A stretch of DNA of 23,448 nt from an uncultured Geobacteraceae bacterium (GCA_937958075.1 CALFFB010000288.1:1-23448); one strand, 5' to 3'; shown: positions 8,630-17,312, counted from the stretch's first letter. Notes: a model not told the origin generated them from the letters alone. Translations and numbers: made by a program.

Positions 8630-9343
8630 TTATTCTGCCTTGTCCCCGACATAGACCGTTGCGATGCCAAAGGTCAGATCCGTGTGCTGTACACGACTGA
8701 AGCCGGCATCTTTCATCATGGCGGCAAAATCGGCCTGCGCGGGAAATTCGAGGACCGAGTCGGGCAGGTACTGATAGGCGCTGCGCTTGGACAACAGACC
8801 ACCGATGGCGGGAAGTACTTTCTGGAAGTAGAAATAATAGATGCTGCGGAACAGTTCGTTTTTCGGATGGGAAAACTCAAGGATGACTGCACGGCCGCCG
8901 GGCTTGAGCACCCGCACCATTTCCCGCAGGCCGGCCTGGCGGTCAACCACGTTGCGGATGCCGAAGGCGATGGTTATCCCGTCAAAGCTGTTGTCCGGAT
9001 GGGGAATCGCCTCACAGGGAGCATTTACCAGCATGATACGTGAACCATGCGGAGATTGCTGCAACTTGCCCTGGCCCTGCACCAGCATGCCCTGGGTGAA
9101 ATCTTCGCCGACGATCCGCACCGTTGCATCTGTCTGAGCAGCGATTTCAAGGGCAACGTCGCAGGTGCCGGTGGCGATATCGAGGACCAGACCGTTTTTG
9201 GGGATACTCAGCTGACTGACGGCAAAGCGTCGCCAGCGCCGGTCGATACCAAGGGAAAGAACCCGGTTGAGCAGATCATAACGTCCGGAAATGTCGTCAA
9301 ACATCTGCCGCACGCCGCGTCCTTTATCGGAAATCCGGTACAT
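8630..9343 (-). CDS. ubiE: Demethylmenaquinone methyltransferase (MenG/UbiE)
   Basis: 237 aa from ATG 9343, which has GAGG 6 nt upstream. An upstream in-frame start (9439) would add 32 residues without family similarity. It shows the UbiE/MenG pattern: FDDISGRYDLLNRVLSLGID near the N-terminus, SAM-binding motif VLDIATGTCDVAL (about residues 53-65), and the family signature around DNSFDGITIAFGIRNVVD followed by MVRVLKPGGRAVILEF. It performs the last SAM-dependent C-methylation of menaquinone (or ubiquinone) at the membrane surface. Menaquinone is the expected quinone for a desulfuromonad, hence menG would be an equally good symbol. It stands alone on the minus strand, divergent from the Nudix gene. 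Confidence 0.93.
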   Translation of the reverse strand: MYRISDKGRGVRQMFDDISGRYDLLNRVLSLGIDRRWRRFAVSQLSIPKNGLVLDIATGTCDVALEIAAQTDATVRIVGEDFTQGMLVQGQGKLQQSPHGSRIMLVNAPCEAIPHPDNSFDGITIAFGIRNVVDRQAGLREMVRVLKPGGRAVILEFSHPKNELFRSIYYFYFQKVLPAIGGLLSKRSAYQYLPDSVLEFPAQADFAAMMKDAGFSRVQHTDLTFGIATVYVGDKAE

Positions 9344-9393
9344 GAAAACCTCAAAATGGCTGATTACCGTTGAGTTAATGATATGAAGGGCTC

Positions 9394-9422
9394 TTGCAAG
9401 ATGGCCGTTTCTACCATAGAGT
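9394..9422 (+). promoter_or_regulatory. Possible promoter for the Nudix gene
   Basis: TTGCAA (9394-9399) and TAGAGT (9417-9422) are separated by 17 bp in the 139-bp divergent region between ubiE and the Nudix gene. Each hexamer matches four of six consensus bases, so this is only suggestive. Confidence 0.25.
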
Positions 9423-9482
9423 ACAACGCCATCCAACAAAAAACCGGGCGTTAACGGTCATCAGAGAAAGGTTGTCGGCACC

Positions 9483-9893
9483 TTGCATTCATCACCCTCC
9501 TCAGCGCAGGCCATTGTCGTCTGTGCCGCCATCATCGTCCGTCAGCAACAGGTGCTGGTGACGCTGCGCCCCCGCGACAAACGCCTCGGAGGCTACTGGG
9601 AGTTCCCCGGCGGCAAGCTCGAACCGGGGGAATCCCGGCACGAAGCGCTCCACCGGGAACTGCGTGAAGAACTGGACATCGCCATCCACATCGATCGCCA
9701 CCTGGCAACGGTCACCTATGAATATGACTGGGGTATCGCCCGGATCGAAGGGTATCTGTGCCGGCTCAAATCGGGAACCATTCGCCACCTGGAGGTTGCC
9801 GACCATGCCTGGGTTGCCATAGACCAACTGGACAGGTACCGACTGCTACCCGCGGACCAGCCCTTTATCGGCAAATTAAAAGAACTATCCTGA
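9483..9893 (+). CDS. mutT: MutT-type Nudix hydrolase
   Basis: 136 aa with a clear Nudix box, GKLEPGESRHEALHRELREE (residues 44-63), preceded by the MutT-like GGYWEFPGG. The Nudix consensus glycine after REELREEL is Asp (D65), a common variation. This size and motif fit the 8-oxo-dGTP diphosphatase (MutT) family, which removes oxidised nucleotides; substrate specificity cannot be read from sequence. The start is a TTG (9483), with a weak AGAAAGG about 11 nt upstream. No in-frame ATG or GTG was found that keeps the N-terminal strand IVVCAAIIVR, so the exact start is uncertain. The gene converges on the ADP-ribosylglycohydrolase gene, with only 15 nt between their stops. Confidence 0.85.
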   Translation: MHSSPSSAQAIVVCAAIIVRQQQVLVTLRPRDKRLGGYWEFPGGKLEPGESRHEALHRELREELDIAIHIDRHLATVTYEYDWGIARIEGYLCRLKSGTIRHLEVADHAWVAIDQLDRYRLLPADQPFIGKLKELS

Positions 9894-9908
9894 TCCATTG
9901 GCAGCACG

Positions 9909-10688
9909 TCATGGGCGAGCAGCGGCACATCGCCCGCGAAACCGGCTTACCACCGGGCGCAGTGGCTCATCCAGCAGTTCCAGACACCAATCACGCAGGT
10001 CATCCGGCACCCCGCCATAAAAGGCCTCCGCCATGCTGCCGGTGATGCAGGCAAGGGTATCGGAATCCCCGCCGATGGAAACGGCCGTGCGCAAGGAATC
10101 TTCAAAATCGGTACTGTTCAGAAAACAACTGAACGCCTCGGGCACAGAACCCTGGCAGGTCATGTCGAACGAGTAACCGGGCCGGATCTCGTCAGGCGTA
10201 GGCCGCAGATCGTAACCGAAAGTCTGTTCAACATAATGGCGGATGGCGTTTTTACCCTGCCCGTCGCGCGCCAGAAAGATCGCCGCGGCGACAGCCCCGG
10301 CCCCCTTGAGCCCCTCCGGATGATTGTGGGTCGGCAAGGCACTCTGCCGCGCCAGATCCAGTGCCTCCTTCAGGGTCCGCGCGTACCAGCCCGTCGGCGC
10401 GACGCGCATGGCCGAACCGTTACCGAAACTGTTGCCGGCGGCATCATCGTCCCCCGCCGCCCACTGCAGAAACCGCCCACCATAGCCGGCGTCGGGATAG
10501 GCACGACAATAACGCCGCAGGGCGGAGCCGAAATCCTCCCCCCGCAACAGGGCATCGGCCACGGCAATGGTGAGTATCGAATCGTCCGTGGCCCGGCAAT
10601 CGGGATGGATCAGGGCAAAATCCTTTCCCTTGTAATTCCGCCACTCAAAACGGCTGCCCACCATATCACCGATCAAAGCTCCCAGCAT
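9909..10688 (-). CDS. ADP-ribosylglycohydrolase family protein (DraG-like)
   Basis: 259 aa with the metal-binding signatures of the ADP-ribosylglycohydrolase/DraG family: TDDS at residues 34-37, GNGSAMRVAP at 89-98, HNHPEG near 121, and GGDSDT at 206-211. These residues normally hold two Mg or Mn ions and cleave ADP-ribose from protein side chains or small molecules. The start at ATG 10688 has GGAGG 6 nt upstream and gives the typical opening MLGALIGDMVGSRFEW. The substrate is unknown. No DraT or nitrogenase gene is in the window, so a nitrogenase-reactivating role cannot be claimed. It is divergent from the export operon at 10831 and convergent with the Nudix gene. Confidence 0.9.
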   Translation of the reverse strand: MLGALIGDMVGSRFEWRNYKGKDFALIHPDCRATDDSILTIAVADALLRGEDFGSALRRYCRAYPDAGYGGRFLQWAAGDDDAAGNSFGNGSAMRVAPTGWYARTLKEALDLARQSALPTHNHPEGLKGAGAVAAAIFLARDGQGKNAIRHYVEQTFGYDLRPTPDEIRPGYSFDMTCQGSVPEAFSCFLNSTDFEDSLRTAVSIGGDSDTLACITGSMAEAFYGGVPDDLRDWCLELLDEPLRPVVSRFRGRCAAARP

Positions 10689-10707
10689 GTTCTTCCTCCC
10701 CGGTCCT

Positions 10708-10736
10708 TAACAGATACATTTTTCAGAATTTGTCAA
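10708..10736 (-). promoter_or_regulatory. Possible minus-strand promoter for the ADP-ribosylglycohydrolase
   Basis: On the minus strand a perfect TTGACA (10736-10731) is followed after 17 bp by CTGTTA (10713-10708). The -10 box is weak. The -35 overlaps the -35 of the opposite-strand export-operon promoter. Confidence 0.3.
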
Positions 10737-10757
10737 TCCCGCCCATCCATCTATACT
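10730..10757 (+). promoter_or_regulatory. Predicted sigma70-type promoter for the LolA-like/ABC operon
   Basis: TTGTCA (10730-10735) and TATACT (10752-10757) are separated by 16 bp, each one mismatch or so from consensus. They lie about 75 bp upstream of the first gene at 10831. The promoter falls in the 142-bp region divergent from the ADP-ribosylglycohydrolase. Confidence 0.5.
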
Positions 10758-10830
10758 TACTCTGGGTGGTCAAGGCGACAACGCAGACACCCCACTACAG
10801 CTTCCCAGGGGAGCGCGATCGAGGCTGTCA

Positions 10831-11580
10831 ATGAGATCAAAGCTGATCTTCCTGTTACTGCTTGGCCTGGCGTTTGCGGAGCCGGGAACCGCCCTTGAAC
10901 CGGCGGCAATCGTTCAGCGCATGATGGACACCATGCGTGGCGATTCCAGCTACACGGAAATGACCATGCGCATCGTGCGCCCCCGCTATACCCGTGAAAT
11001 CTCCCTGCGCGCCTGGGAAAAGGAACAGAAACATACAATGCTGTTCATCACCGCCCCGGCGCGGGATCGCGGCACCATCTACCTGATGAGCGACAAGGAC
11101 ATCTGGGTATACGATCCCCGCATCGACCGCACCACCCGTCTCCCCTCCTCAATGATGGCCCAGTCCTGGATGGGCTCGGACTTCAGCAATGACGACCTGG
11201 TGCGCGACACCGATCCGGTCCGGGATTTCGCCCATCGCTTGCTGCGCCGGGAAGTTTATCAACAACGGGAATGCTATGTCATCGAGATGATCCCCAAACC
11301 GGATACCCCCATCGTCTGGGGAAAGGTTCTGCTCTGGGTGACGACCGACGACTTTCTGCAGCTGCGGGTGGAAAACTACGATCAGCGTGGATCGCTGGTC
11401 AACAGCATGGCTTTTGATCTCATTATCAGCACCGGTCAGCGCCGCATTCCGTCGCGGGTTACCGTCACTCCCGCAGGCAAAGAACATGAACATACGGTAC
11501 TGACGTATCAGACGATTGAATTCGACATCCCCATCGAGGATGATTTTTTCACCAAAGCCACCATGCAGCGTTTGCGTTAG
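10831..11580 (+). CDS. LolA-like outer membrane lipoprotein-sorting protein
   Basis: 249 aa with a clear signal peptide (KLIFLLLLGLAFA, cleavage near residue 16 or 21), so it is periplasmic. The mature part opens with AAIVQRMMDTMRGDSSYTEM and then alternating strands (MTMRIVRPRYTREISLRAWE; KHTMLFITAPARDRGTIYL; KDIWVYDPRIDRTTRLPS). This is the pattern of the LolA-like family often annotated outer membrane lipoprotein-sorting protein. It has the LolA-type half-barrel strand pattern but not the short LolA proper. The start ATG has GAGG 6 nt upstream. It is first in a five-gene operon with two permeases, an ATPase and a barrel, the expected context for a periplasmic lipid or lipoprotein carrier. 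Family assignment is strong; cargo is unknown. Confidence 0.85.
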   Translation: MRSKLIFLLLLGLAFAEPGTALEPAAIVQRMMDTMRGDSSYTEMTMRIVRPRYTREISLRAWEKEQKHTMLFITAPARDRGTIYLMSDKDIWVYDPRIDRTTRLPSSMMAQSWMGSDFSNDDLVRDTDPVRDFAHRLLRREVYQQRECYVIEMIPKPDTPIVWGKVLLWVTTDDFLQLRVENYDQRGSLVNSMAFDLIISTGQRRIPSRVTVTPAGKEHEHTVLTYQTIEFDIPIEDDFFTKATMQRLR

Positions 11581-11610
11581 TTCCAGCAGCTGGTCACGAC
11601 AAGGAGCCCC

Positions 11611-12837
11611 ATGCCCATCGATTTCATCCTGGCCTGGCGCAACATCTGGCGCAATCGCAGGCGCACCCTGATTACTGTCGGCGGCGTCCTGTTCGCGGTG
11701 GTGCTGTCCATCTTTTCCCAGTCCCTGAACCGGGGTTCCCACGAAATCATGCTCGACAACATGATCCGTTTCGGCACCGGCTATCTGCAACTGCAGGACG
11801 AGGCTTATCGCGACGAACCATCCCTCGATAACAGCTTCACCTGGGAGGCCGCCACCGCCCGCCGCGTCGCCGCTGCCCACCCCCGTACCGGTCAGTTGCT
11901 GCCGCGCATCGAGACCTTCATGCTTGCTGCCGGTGATCAGGCAACCCGGGGCTCCCTCGTCGTGGGCATTGACGCGGATGCCGAGCAAAGGTTCAACGGA
12001 CTGACGGATCGCATCAGTGCAGGACGCTTCTTCACCCCCGACAAACCGGAAGTCGTCGTCGGCCAGGGCCTGGCCCGGCGGCTGCAGCTGACCACGGGAG
12101 ACACCCTGGCGCTCATCGGTCAGGGGCGTTTCGGCATGTCGGCCAGCGGCCTGTTCGAGATTGTCGGTATCATCAAACACCCCTTGCGTGAACAGGACGA
12201 TCAGATTGTCTACCTGCCCATTGATGTCGCCCGGCAATTATTGTCGGCAGAAGGACAGATCACGACCCTGCTGGTCGCGCCGGAGCGTGCCAGTGAAACC
12301 GAAGCTATCGCCACCGCCCTGCGCCGCACCTTCAAAGATGACGGGATCCGTGTGCTGACCTGGCCGGAACTGATGCCGGAACTGCTCAATCTGCTGCGGC
12401 TGGACATGGCCGGCTCCTACCTGCTGTCCGGCATCCTTTACATCGTTATCGGTTTCGGCTTTTATGCCACCGTCCTGACCATGACCCTGGAGCGCCTCAG
12501 AGAGTTCGGCACCCTGATCAGCCTCGGCATGAAACGAACCCGCCTGATCCGGGTCATTTTTCTGGAAACCTTGAGTATCAGCCTGATTGGTGTGGCCGCC
12601 GGACTCACCTTAGCCTGGCTGGTGCTGTTCTACTTTCGCCTTTACCCCATCAGGCTGAGGGGCGATCTGGCCGCCACTGTCATCGACATGGGCTGGGAGC
12701 CGATCCTTCCCGTATCCTTCGCGGCAAATATCTTTTTCAGTCAGGGAGTGATCGTCTTTGTACTGGCTCTGGTCATCTCCCTGTACCCACTGCTGAAAAT
12801 CATCCGTCTCGATATCCTTACCGCAGCGAGGTCCTGA
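11611..12837 (+). CDS. ABC transporter permease, FtsX/LolC-E type (first of pair)
   Basis: 408 aa with the MacB/LolC/FtsX layout. An N-terminal membrane helix follows ILAWRNIWRNRRR (about residues 20-43), then a periplasmic domain of about 220 residues (VVVGQGLARRLQLTTGDTL is typical of the MacB-PCD-like domain), then three C-terminal helices. The first of these begins LLSGILYIVIGFGFYATVL. The cytoplasmic coupling stretch LERLREFGTLISLGMKRTRL, which contacts the ATPase, follows it. The start ATG has AAGGAG 5 nt upstream. It lies 30 nt after the LolA-like gene and 1 nt before the second permease. It most likely forms a heterodimer with that neighbour and extracts a lipid or lipoprotein from the inner membrane, by analogy to LolCDE. 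Confidence 0.88.
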   Translation: MPIDFILAWRNIWRNRRRTLITVGGVLFAVVLSIFSQSLNRGSHEIMLDNMIRFGTGYLQLQDEAYRDEPSLDNSFTWEAATARRVAAAHPRTGQLLPRIETFMLAAGDQATRGSLVVGIDADAEQRFNGLTDRISAGRFFTPDKPEVVVGQGLARRLQLTTGDTLALIGQGRFGMSASGLFEIVGIIKHPLREQDDQIVYLPIDVARQLLSAEGQITTLLVAPERASETEAIATALRRTFKDDGIRVLTWPELMPELLNLLRLDMAGSYLLSGILYIVIGFGFYATVLTMTLERLREFGTLISLGMKRTRLIRVIFLETLSISLIGVAAGLTLAWLVLFYFRLYPIRLRGDLAATVIDMGWEPILPVSFAANIFFSQGVIVFVLALVISLYPLLKIIRLDILTAARS

Positions 12838-12838
12838 A

Positions 12839-14059
12839 ATGAAGACCCTGCTGATTCTTTCCTGGCGCAACATCTGGCGCCACCCCGGACGCAGCAGTGC
12901 CTTGCTGGCCGCCATCATCAGCGGTTTATGGGCCGGCGCCCTGACCATCGCGATCAGTAACGGCATCTATCAGCAGCGCACCAATTATCTCATCAACAAC
13001 GAAACCACCCACCTGCAGATCCATCACCCGGACTTCATGACAGAACGCTCCCCCGACCTGACCATTCCCCAGCCGGAGGTCATCGTCTCCCGCCTTGCGC
13101 AAGACCCCAGAGTCCGCTCTTTCAGCCCGCGCACCCTGATAGATGGCATGTTGCAGTCGCCGGTAAAAGCCTCGGGGGTTCGGATTCGCGGCATCGACAT
13201 CGTGGCGGAAACGGCAACGACCGGATTCCACCGGCAGCTGTCAGCGGGACGCTTCCTCGACCAGAGCACGCGCAACCCCCTGGTCATGGGACAGGCCCTT
13301 GCCGCCACGCACAACATGGAGATCGGCAACCGCGTGGTGCTGGTCTTTGAAGATACGCGCCATGAGCTGACAGCCGCCGCTTTCACGATCGTCGGGCTGT
13401 TCGTGTCGCCATCCCGACAGGTTGACCGCACTTTGGTATTCGTCCGTGCCGATGATCTGTCATCCCTGCTCGCCGACCGGTTCATCTCCCATGAAATTGT
13501 CATCCTCCTTCACGACATTGCTGATGCCGATACCGTCGCCGCCGACCTCAACACCCGCTTTAACGGGATCAGTGCCCGGACCTGGTTCGAGTTATCCCCC
13601 GAGCTGCGCACCCTCATCGACTACGGCAGCATCACCCTGCTGCTCCTGACTACGGTCATCATGCTGGCACTGGCCTTCGGCATTCTCAACACCCTGCTCA
13701 TGTCGCTTTTTGAACGACGGTACGAACTGGGGATGCTGCTATGCATCGGTATGGGGCGCGGTAAACTGTTCGTGATGATGATGCTCGAAGCCCTGATGTT
13801 GACCTTGAGCGGCGCCGCCGCCGGACTGCTGCTGGCCGCCATGGCCCTAAATTGGCTCAGCAGCACAGGGGTTGACCTCGGCATCTTTGCCGCCGGGCTG
13901 GCCCAGATCGGCTATGATCGGATCATTTATCCCTTTTTGCACGGTTCCGACTATGCCACCGTCGTCTTCATGGTCATCTTTACAACCCTGGCCGCCGCCC
14001 TGTACCCGGCCTGGAAAGCGCTTGCAACCAACCCCCTCGAAGCGTCGAAAAGCCGCTAG
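12839..14059 (+). CDS. ABC transporter permease, FtsX/LolC-E type (second of pair)
   Basis: 406 aa, a paralogue of the preceding permease; both open with the same motif (ILSWRNIWRHPGR here). It has the same four-helix topology: an N-terminal helix near residues 18-40, a periplasmic domain, then three helices beginning ITLLLLTTVIMLALAFGIL. The coupling stretch is LFERRYELGMLLCIGMGRGK. It starts 1 nt after the stop of the first permease, with GAGG inside that gene's end, so translation is probably coupled. Two distinct permeases with one ATPase argue for a LolC/LolE-like heterodimer rather than a MacB-like homodimer. Confidence 0.88.
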   Translation: MKTLLILSWRNIWRHPGRSSALLAAIISGLWAGALTIAISNGIYQQRTNYLINNETTHLQIHHPDFMTERSPDLTIPQPEVIVSRLAQDPRVRSFSPRTLIDGMLQSPVKASGVRIRGIDIVAETATTGFHRQLSAGRFLDQSTRNPLVMGQALAATHNMEIGNRVVLVFEDTRHELTAAAFTIVGLFVSPSRQVDRTLVFVRADDLSSLLADRFISHEIVILLHDIADADTVAADLNTRFNGISARTWFELSPELRTLIDYGSITLLLLTTVIMLALAFGILNTLLMSLFERRYELGMLLCIGMGRGKLFVMMMLEALMLTLSGAAAGLLLAAMALNWLSSTGVDLGIFAAGLAQIGYDRIIYPFLHGSDYATVVFMVIFTTLAAALYPAWKALATNPLEASKSR

Positions 14060-14068
14060 GAGAAGAAC

Positions 14069-14750
<682 letters not shown>

Positions 14751-14761
<11 letters not shown>

Positions 14762-15911
14762 CCTCCTTATCACCCTGCTTATCCTGCTGGCATGGACCTC
14801 AGGCAGCGCCGGGGCGGTCAGTGACAACCTGCAGCTTGGTGGCTATCTCCGGGGATCAGGCAGCGCCACCCGCCTGTCGGAGCCTTTAACCGGCAGGGAC
14901 AGCACCTGGCTGGAATATCGCCTGCACCAGCGCCTCGACCTGCGTTGGCATATCAACGCCACCTCATCCCTTCACGGCGGGCTGCGCACCCGCCTGTTCG
15001 GCGGAGACCCGATCCGCAGAACACCCGGCTACAACCAGGGCCTGAGTCAGAGGCAGAGGCTGGTCGATCTCTCCTGGAAAATCATCGATCAAAACAGCTG
15101 GCTGCTGCTGACCGAGGTCGACCGCCTGTACCTGGAGCTCCACCACCAAAACTTGACATGGCGCATCGGTCGGCAGCGGGTCAACTGGGGGATCAACCTG
15201 CTGACCAACCCCAATGACATTTTCAACATGTATTCCATTTATGACTACGACTATCCGGAGCGCCCCGGAAGTGATGCCATCAGGATGCAGTATTTCACCG
15301 GAGCCGATGCGCGCATTGATCTCGCCGTCAGTCCGGCCCGGACAACACGGCAGAGCATTGCCGCCGCCCTCTACGGATTTCGTATCGCCAACTATGAGAT
15401 CCAGCTGCTTGGCGGATACTTCCGGAACCGGGCGGCCCTCGGTGGAGGCTGGGCCGGAGACGTGCACGGCAGTGGCTTCAAAGGGGAGCTGATGGTCTTC
15501 ACCGCCGACCGGGAAGTTGGTAACAGCGTGGAGGATGTCATCATTGCTACCTCGCTGGATTACCGGTTCAGCAGCGGCCTGTTCGCGGTGGTTGAACTGC
15601 TCTACAACCGCAACGGTGGAACCCGGAGTGCTGACCGGGAGCGGCTTGAGCTGACCGCCGACAGGCCTTCACTGACGCGCTATCAGCTGGCATCCCACCT
15701 CAGCTACGCCTTCAGTCCGGTGCTTGGCAGTTCCCTGACGGCCATCTACTTCCCCCGTGAAACAGCGATCTACCTGTCGCCGGCCCTGACCTGGTCGGTG
15801 ACTCAGAATCTGGATTTACAGATTCTCGGACAAGCCTTTATCGGTGGCGACAACACGCCCCTGGAAAACGCCGGCAGGCTGATCAGCGCCTGGCTGCAAT
15901 ATAATTTTTGA
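14751..15911 (+). CDS. Outer membrane beta-barrel protein of the LolA/ABC operon
   Basis: 386 aa from ATG 14751, inside the last codons of the ATPase gene (11-nt overlap). This start was chosen because it gives a clean signal peptide (MRPNLLITLLILLAWTSGSAGA); an earlier in-frame ATG at 14691 would not. The mature protein is a run of amphipathic strands rich in aromatic residues, such as LQLGGYLRGSGSATRL and WRIGRQRVNWG, ending in LISAWLQYNF, a typical terminal Phe barrel signal. The RIGRQRVNWG motif recalls alginate-export/DUF1302-like porins, but I could not assign a family. Translational coupling to the ATPase makes it a likely outer-membrane partner of this exporter. Its role in accepting cargo is inference. 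Confidence 0.8.
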
Positions 15912-15924
15912 GGAGGCTGCCTCC
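15912..15924 (+). terminator. Weak hairpin after the barrel gene
   Basis: GGAGG (15912-15916) pairs with CCTCC (15920-15924) around a 3-nt loop directly after the stop codon, followed by a loose T-rich stretch. It may end the operon; there is no strong T-run. Confidence 0.3.
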
Positions 15925-15974
15925 AGGTTTGATTCTTGCCCTGAACATTGCTACTATCCCCGACGCTTTTTCAG

Positions 15975-15989
15975 CGTATACTGTATACG
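15975..15989. promoter_or_regulatory. Perfect palindrome CGTATAC-T-GTATACG, possible operator
   Basis: A 15-bp palindrome with 7-bp arms around a single T lies in the 166-bp region between the barrel operon and the membrane-protein gene at 16078. It contains TATACT, a possible -10, but no fitting -35 at the right distance. A repressor operator is possible; no regulator is known. Confidence 0.3.
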
Positions 15990-16077
15990 ATCTCCCTGGA
16001 CCGTAACCGGCCCGCGTCAGACACGTAAACCTTCAGCGCAGAACAACTGGCCGCTGCCAGTAAACCAAGGATGTTCC

Positions 16078-16821
16078 ATGAGCACCACTCCGGAAGAGAA
16101 GTTCAGAGGGATCGCCACCCTCTTTGACAAGGCAGAGCTGAAAAAATTTATCCTCAACTACCTGATAGCCCTGCTCATCGTCGAAGCCCTGATTTTCTTC
16201 GTCAGCTTTGTCGTTCATCTGGCGTCAGCCGGCGCCCCCTTTCCCTGGCGTGGCTACGTTTACGCCTCCTTTATCGCCCCGATTGTCATGACCTTCATGC
16301 TGGGCGTGATTATCCTGTTCTTCAATAAATATCTCTACGATCACAGTCCGACTACAAGCAGTGAACTGACCAACGGCTTCGGCGGCGATCTGTCCCTGCC
16401 GTCCAAACTGCAGCTGGCTCTGAGCATCACCCGCCAGGTTCCGTTTCTGCTGGGACTGCTGATGCTCATCGCCGTCTCCGGGCTGATCTACAAGCTTGAC
16501 GCCATCCTCATTTTCGTTGGTCACGCCGGTGAACGGGTCGCCCTGTACATCCTCGCGGCCCTTGGTATTCTGCTGGCGGTCGTTGCAGTATTCGTCATGG
16601 TCTGGATGTACCTGAGCTATCGGCTGCGCCGCGACAAACTCAACCATCAATACCAGTACCAGCGCGATGTAGCGGAACGCCTGGGGCTGGTAATCCTCGA
16701 TGACAACACGGTTTTTGATCGTGACCAGACACCGCGAAAGATCACCGACGCATCCCGTGCCAGGAACGATGACATCCAGGTCATTGACGCTGTGGACGAG
16801 GGGGATGACAACAAGGGATAA
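16078..16821 (+). CDS. Hypothetical four-helix inner-membrane protein
   Basis: 247 aa; I do not recognise a family. An N-terminal cytoplasmic stretch (MSTTPEEKFRGIATLFDKAE) leads to four predicted membrane helices: near residues 23-48, 60-87, 118-140 and 154-186. The third spans FLLGLLMLIAVSGLIYKL and the fourth VALYILAALGILLAVVAVFV. A charged C-terminal tail of about 60 residues follows (RRDKLNHQYQYQRDVAERLG), ending in an acidic stretch. There are no conserved catalytic motifs I can see. It lies in the same orientation upstream of the flagellar-rod-like gene. A 22-bp palindrome and a possible promoter lie between the two, so they may be separate units. Confidence 0.7.
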   Translation: MSTTPEEKFRGIATLFDKAELKKFILNYLIALLIVEALIFFVSFVVHLASAGAPFPWRGYVYASFIAPIVMTFMLGVIILFFNKYLYDHSPTTSSELTNGFGGDLSLPSKLQLALSITRQVPFLLGLLMLIAVSGLIYKLDAILIFVGHAGERVALYILAALGILLAVVAVFVMVWMYLSYRLRRDKLNHQYQYQRDVAERLGLVILDDNTVFDRDQTPRKITDASRARNDDIQVIDAVDEGDDNKG

Positions 16822-16850
16822 GCGGGATGCAGAAAAACGATCTGCGTCTG

Positions 16851-16872
16851 CCAGCGCCCGGCCGGGCGCTGG
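16851..16872. repeat. 22-bp perfect palindrome (hairpin) between membrane-protein and flagellar-rod-like genes
   Basis: CCAGCGCCCGG (16851-16861) is followed directly by its exact reverse complement (16862-16872). It can form a very GC-rich hairpin in RNA. No T-run follows on the plus strand, so it is not a canonical intrinsic terminator, though it could slow or stop transcription or protect the 3' end of the upstream mRNA. Confidence 0.8.
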
Positions 16873-16894
16873 GCAAGAAGAGTTTCGCGGAGAA

Positions 16895-16923
16895 TTGACA
16901 GCACATCTCCCGGCGCGTTAGAG
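16895..16923 (+). promoter_or_regulatory. Possible promoter for the flagellar-rod-like gene
   Basis: A perfect TTGACA (16895-16900) is followed after 17 bp by a weak TTAGAG (16918-16923). The start codon is at 16946. No sigma28-type site was recognised. Confidence 0.35.
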
Positions 16924-16945
16924 TACGTTAAAGGAGGCAGACGAC

Positions 16946-17290
16946 ATGACCCCTTCCATCAACTCCAGCATATCAGCGCTCCAGGCCCTGGGCAAAAAAC
17001 AGAACACCAGCGCCAACAATATCGCCAACAGCAACAGCAACGCATTCAAGGCCGAACGCACGCTTCTGACGCAAGGCCCGGAGGGCCAGGTCATCGCTGC
17101 CAGTCAGCCGGTCAACACCCCCGGCGTCATGCTCAACCAGCCCGATGGCAGCATGAAAGAGCTCTCAAATGTCGACCTCGCCCAGGAGGTCACCGGCATG
17201 ATCCCCACCAAGCACGCCTATCAGGCAAACCTGAAGGCCCTGCAAACCGGTGCCGAGATGGAAGAGTCCACCCTTGATCTGATCGGCTGA
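16946..17290 (+). CDS. Flagellar basal-body rod/hook family protein (short, orphan)
   Basis: 114 aa with both ends of the flagellar rod/hook family. The N-terminal motif ISALQALGKKQNTSANNIAN (residues 8-27) runs on into SNSNAFKAER. The C-terminal heptad-type segment has NVDLAQEVTGMIPTKHAYQA (about 74-93), followed by NLKALQTGAEM. Rod proteins of the FlgB/FlgC type are about 130-140 aa, so this has a minimal middle. A strong AAAGGAGG lies 8-9 nt upstream of the start. No other flagellar gene is in the window, so it is an orphan copy outside a flagellar operon. It may be a FlgC-like subunit or a repurposed axial protein. Family membership is clear; the role is unknown. Confidence 0.8.
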   Translation: MTPSINSSISALQALGKKQNTSANNIANSNSNAFKAERTLLTQGPEGQVIAASQPVNTPGVMLNQPDGSMKELSNVDLAQEVTGMIPTKHAYQANLKALQTGAEMEESTLDLIG

Positions 17291-17312
17291 TCTTTTTTCA
17301 CCCTTTGGCGGC

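Noticed and set aside
11149..12237. Minus-strand 362-aa ORF opposite the LolA-like gene and first permease
   Set aside because: Sits wholly opposite two well-supported genes; GC-rich antisense frames often stay open by chance and no motif is recognisable.
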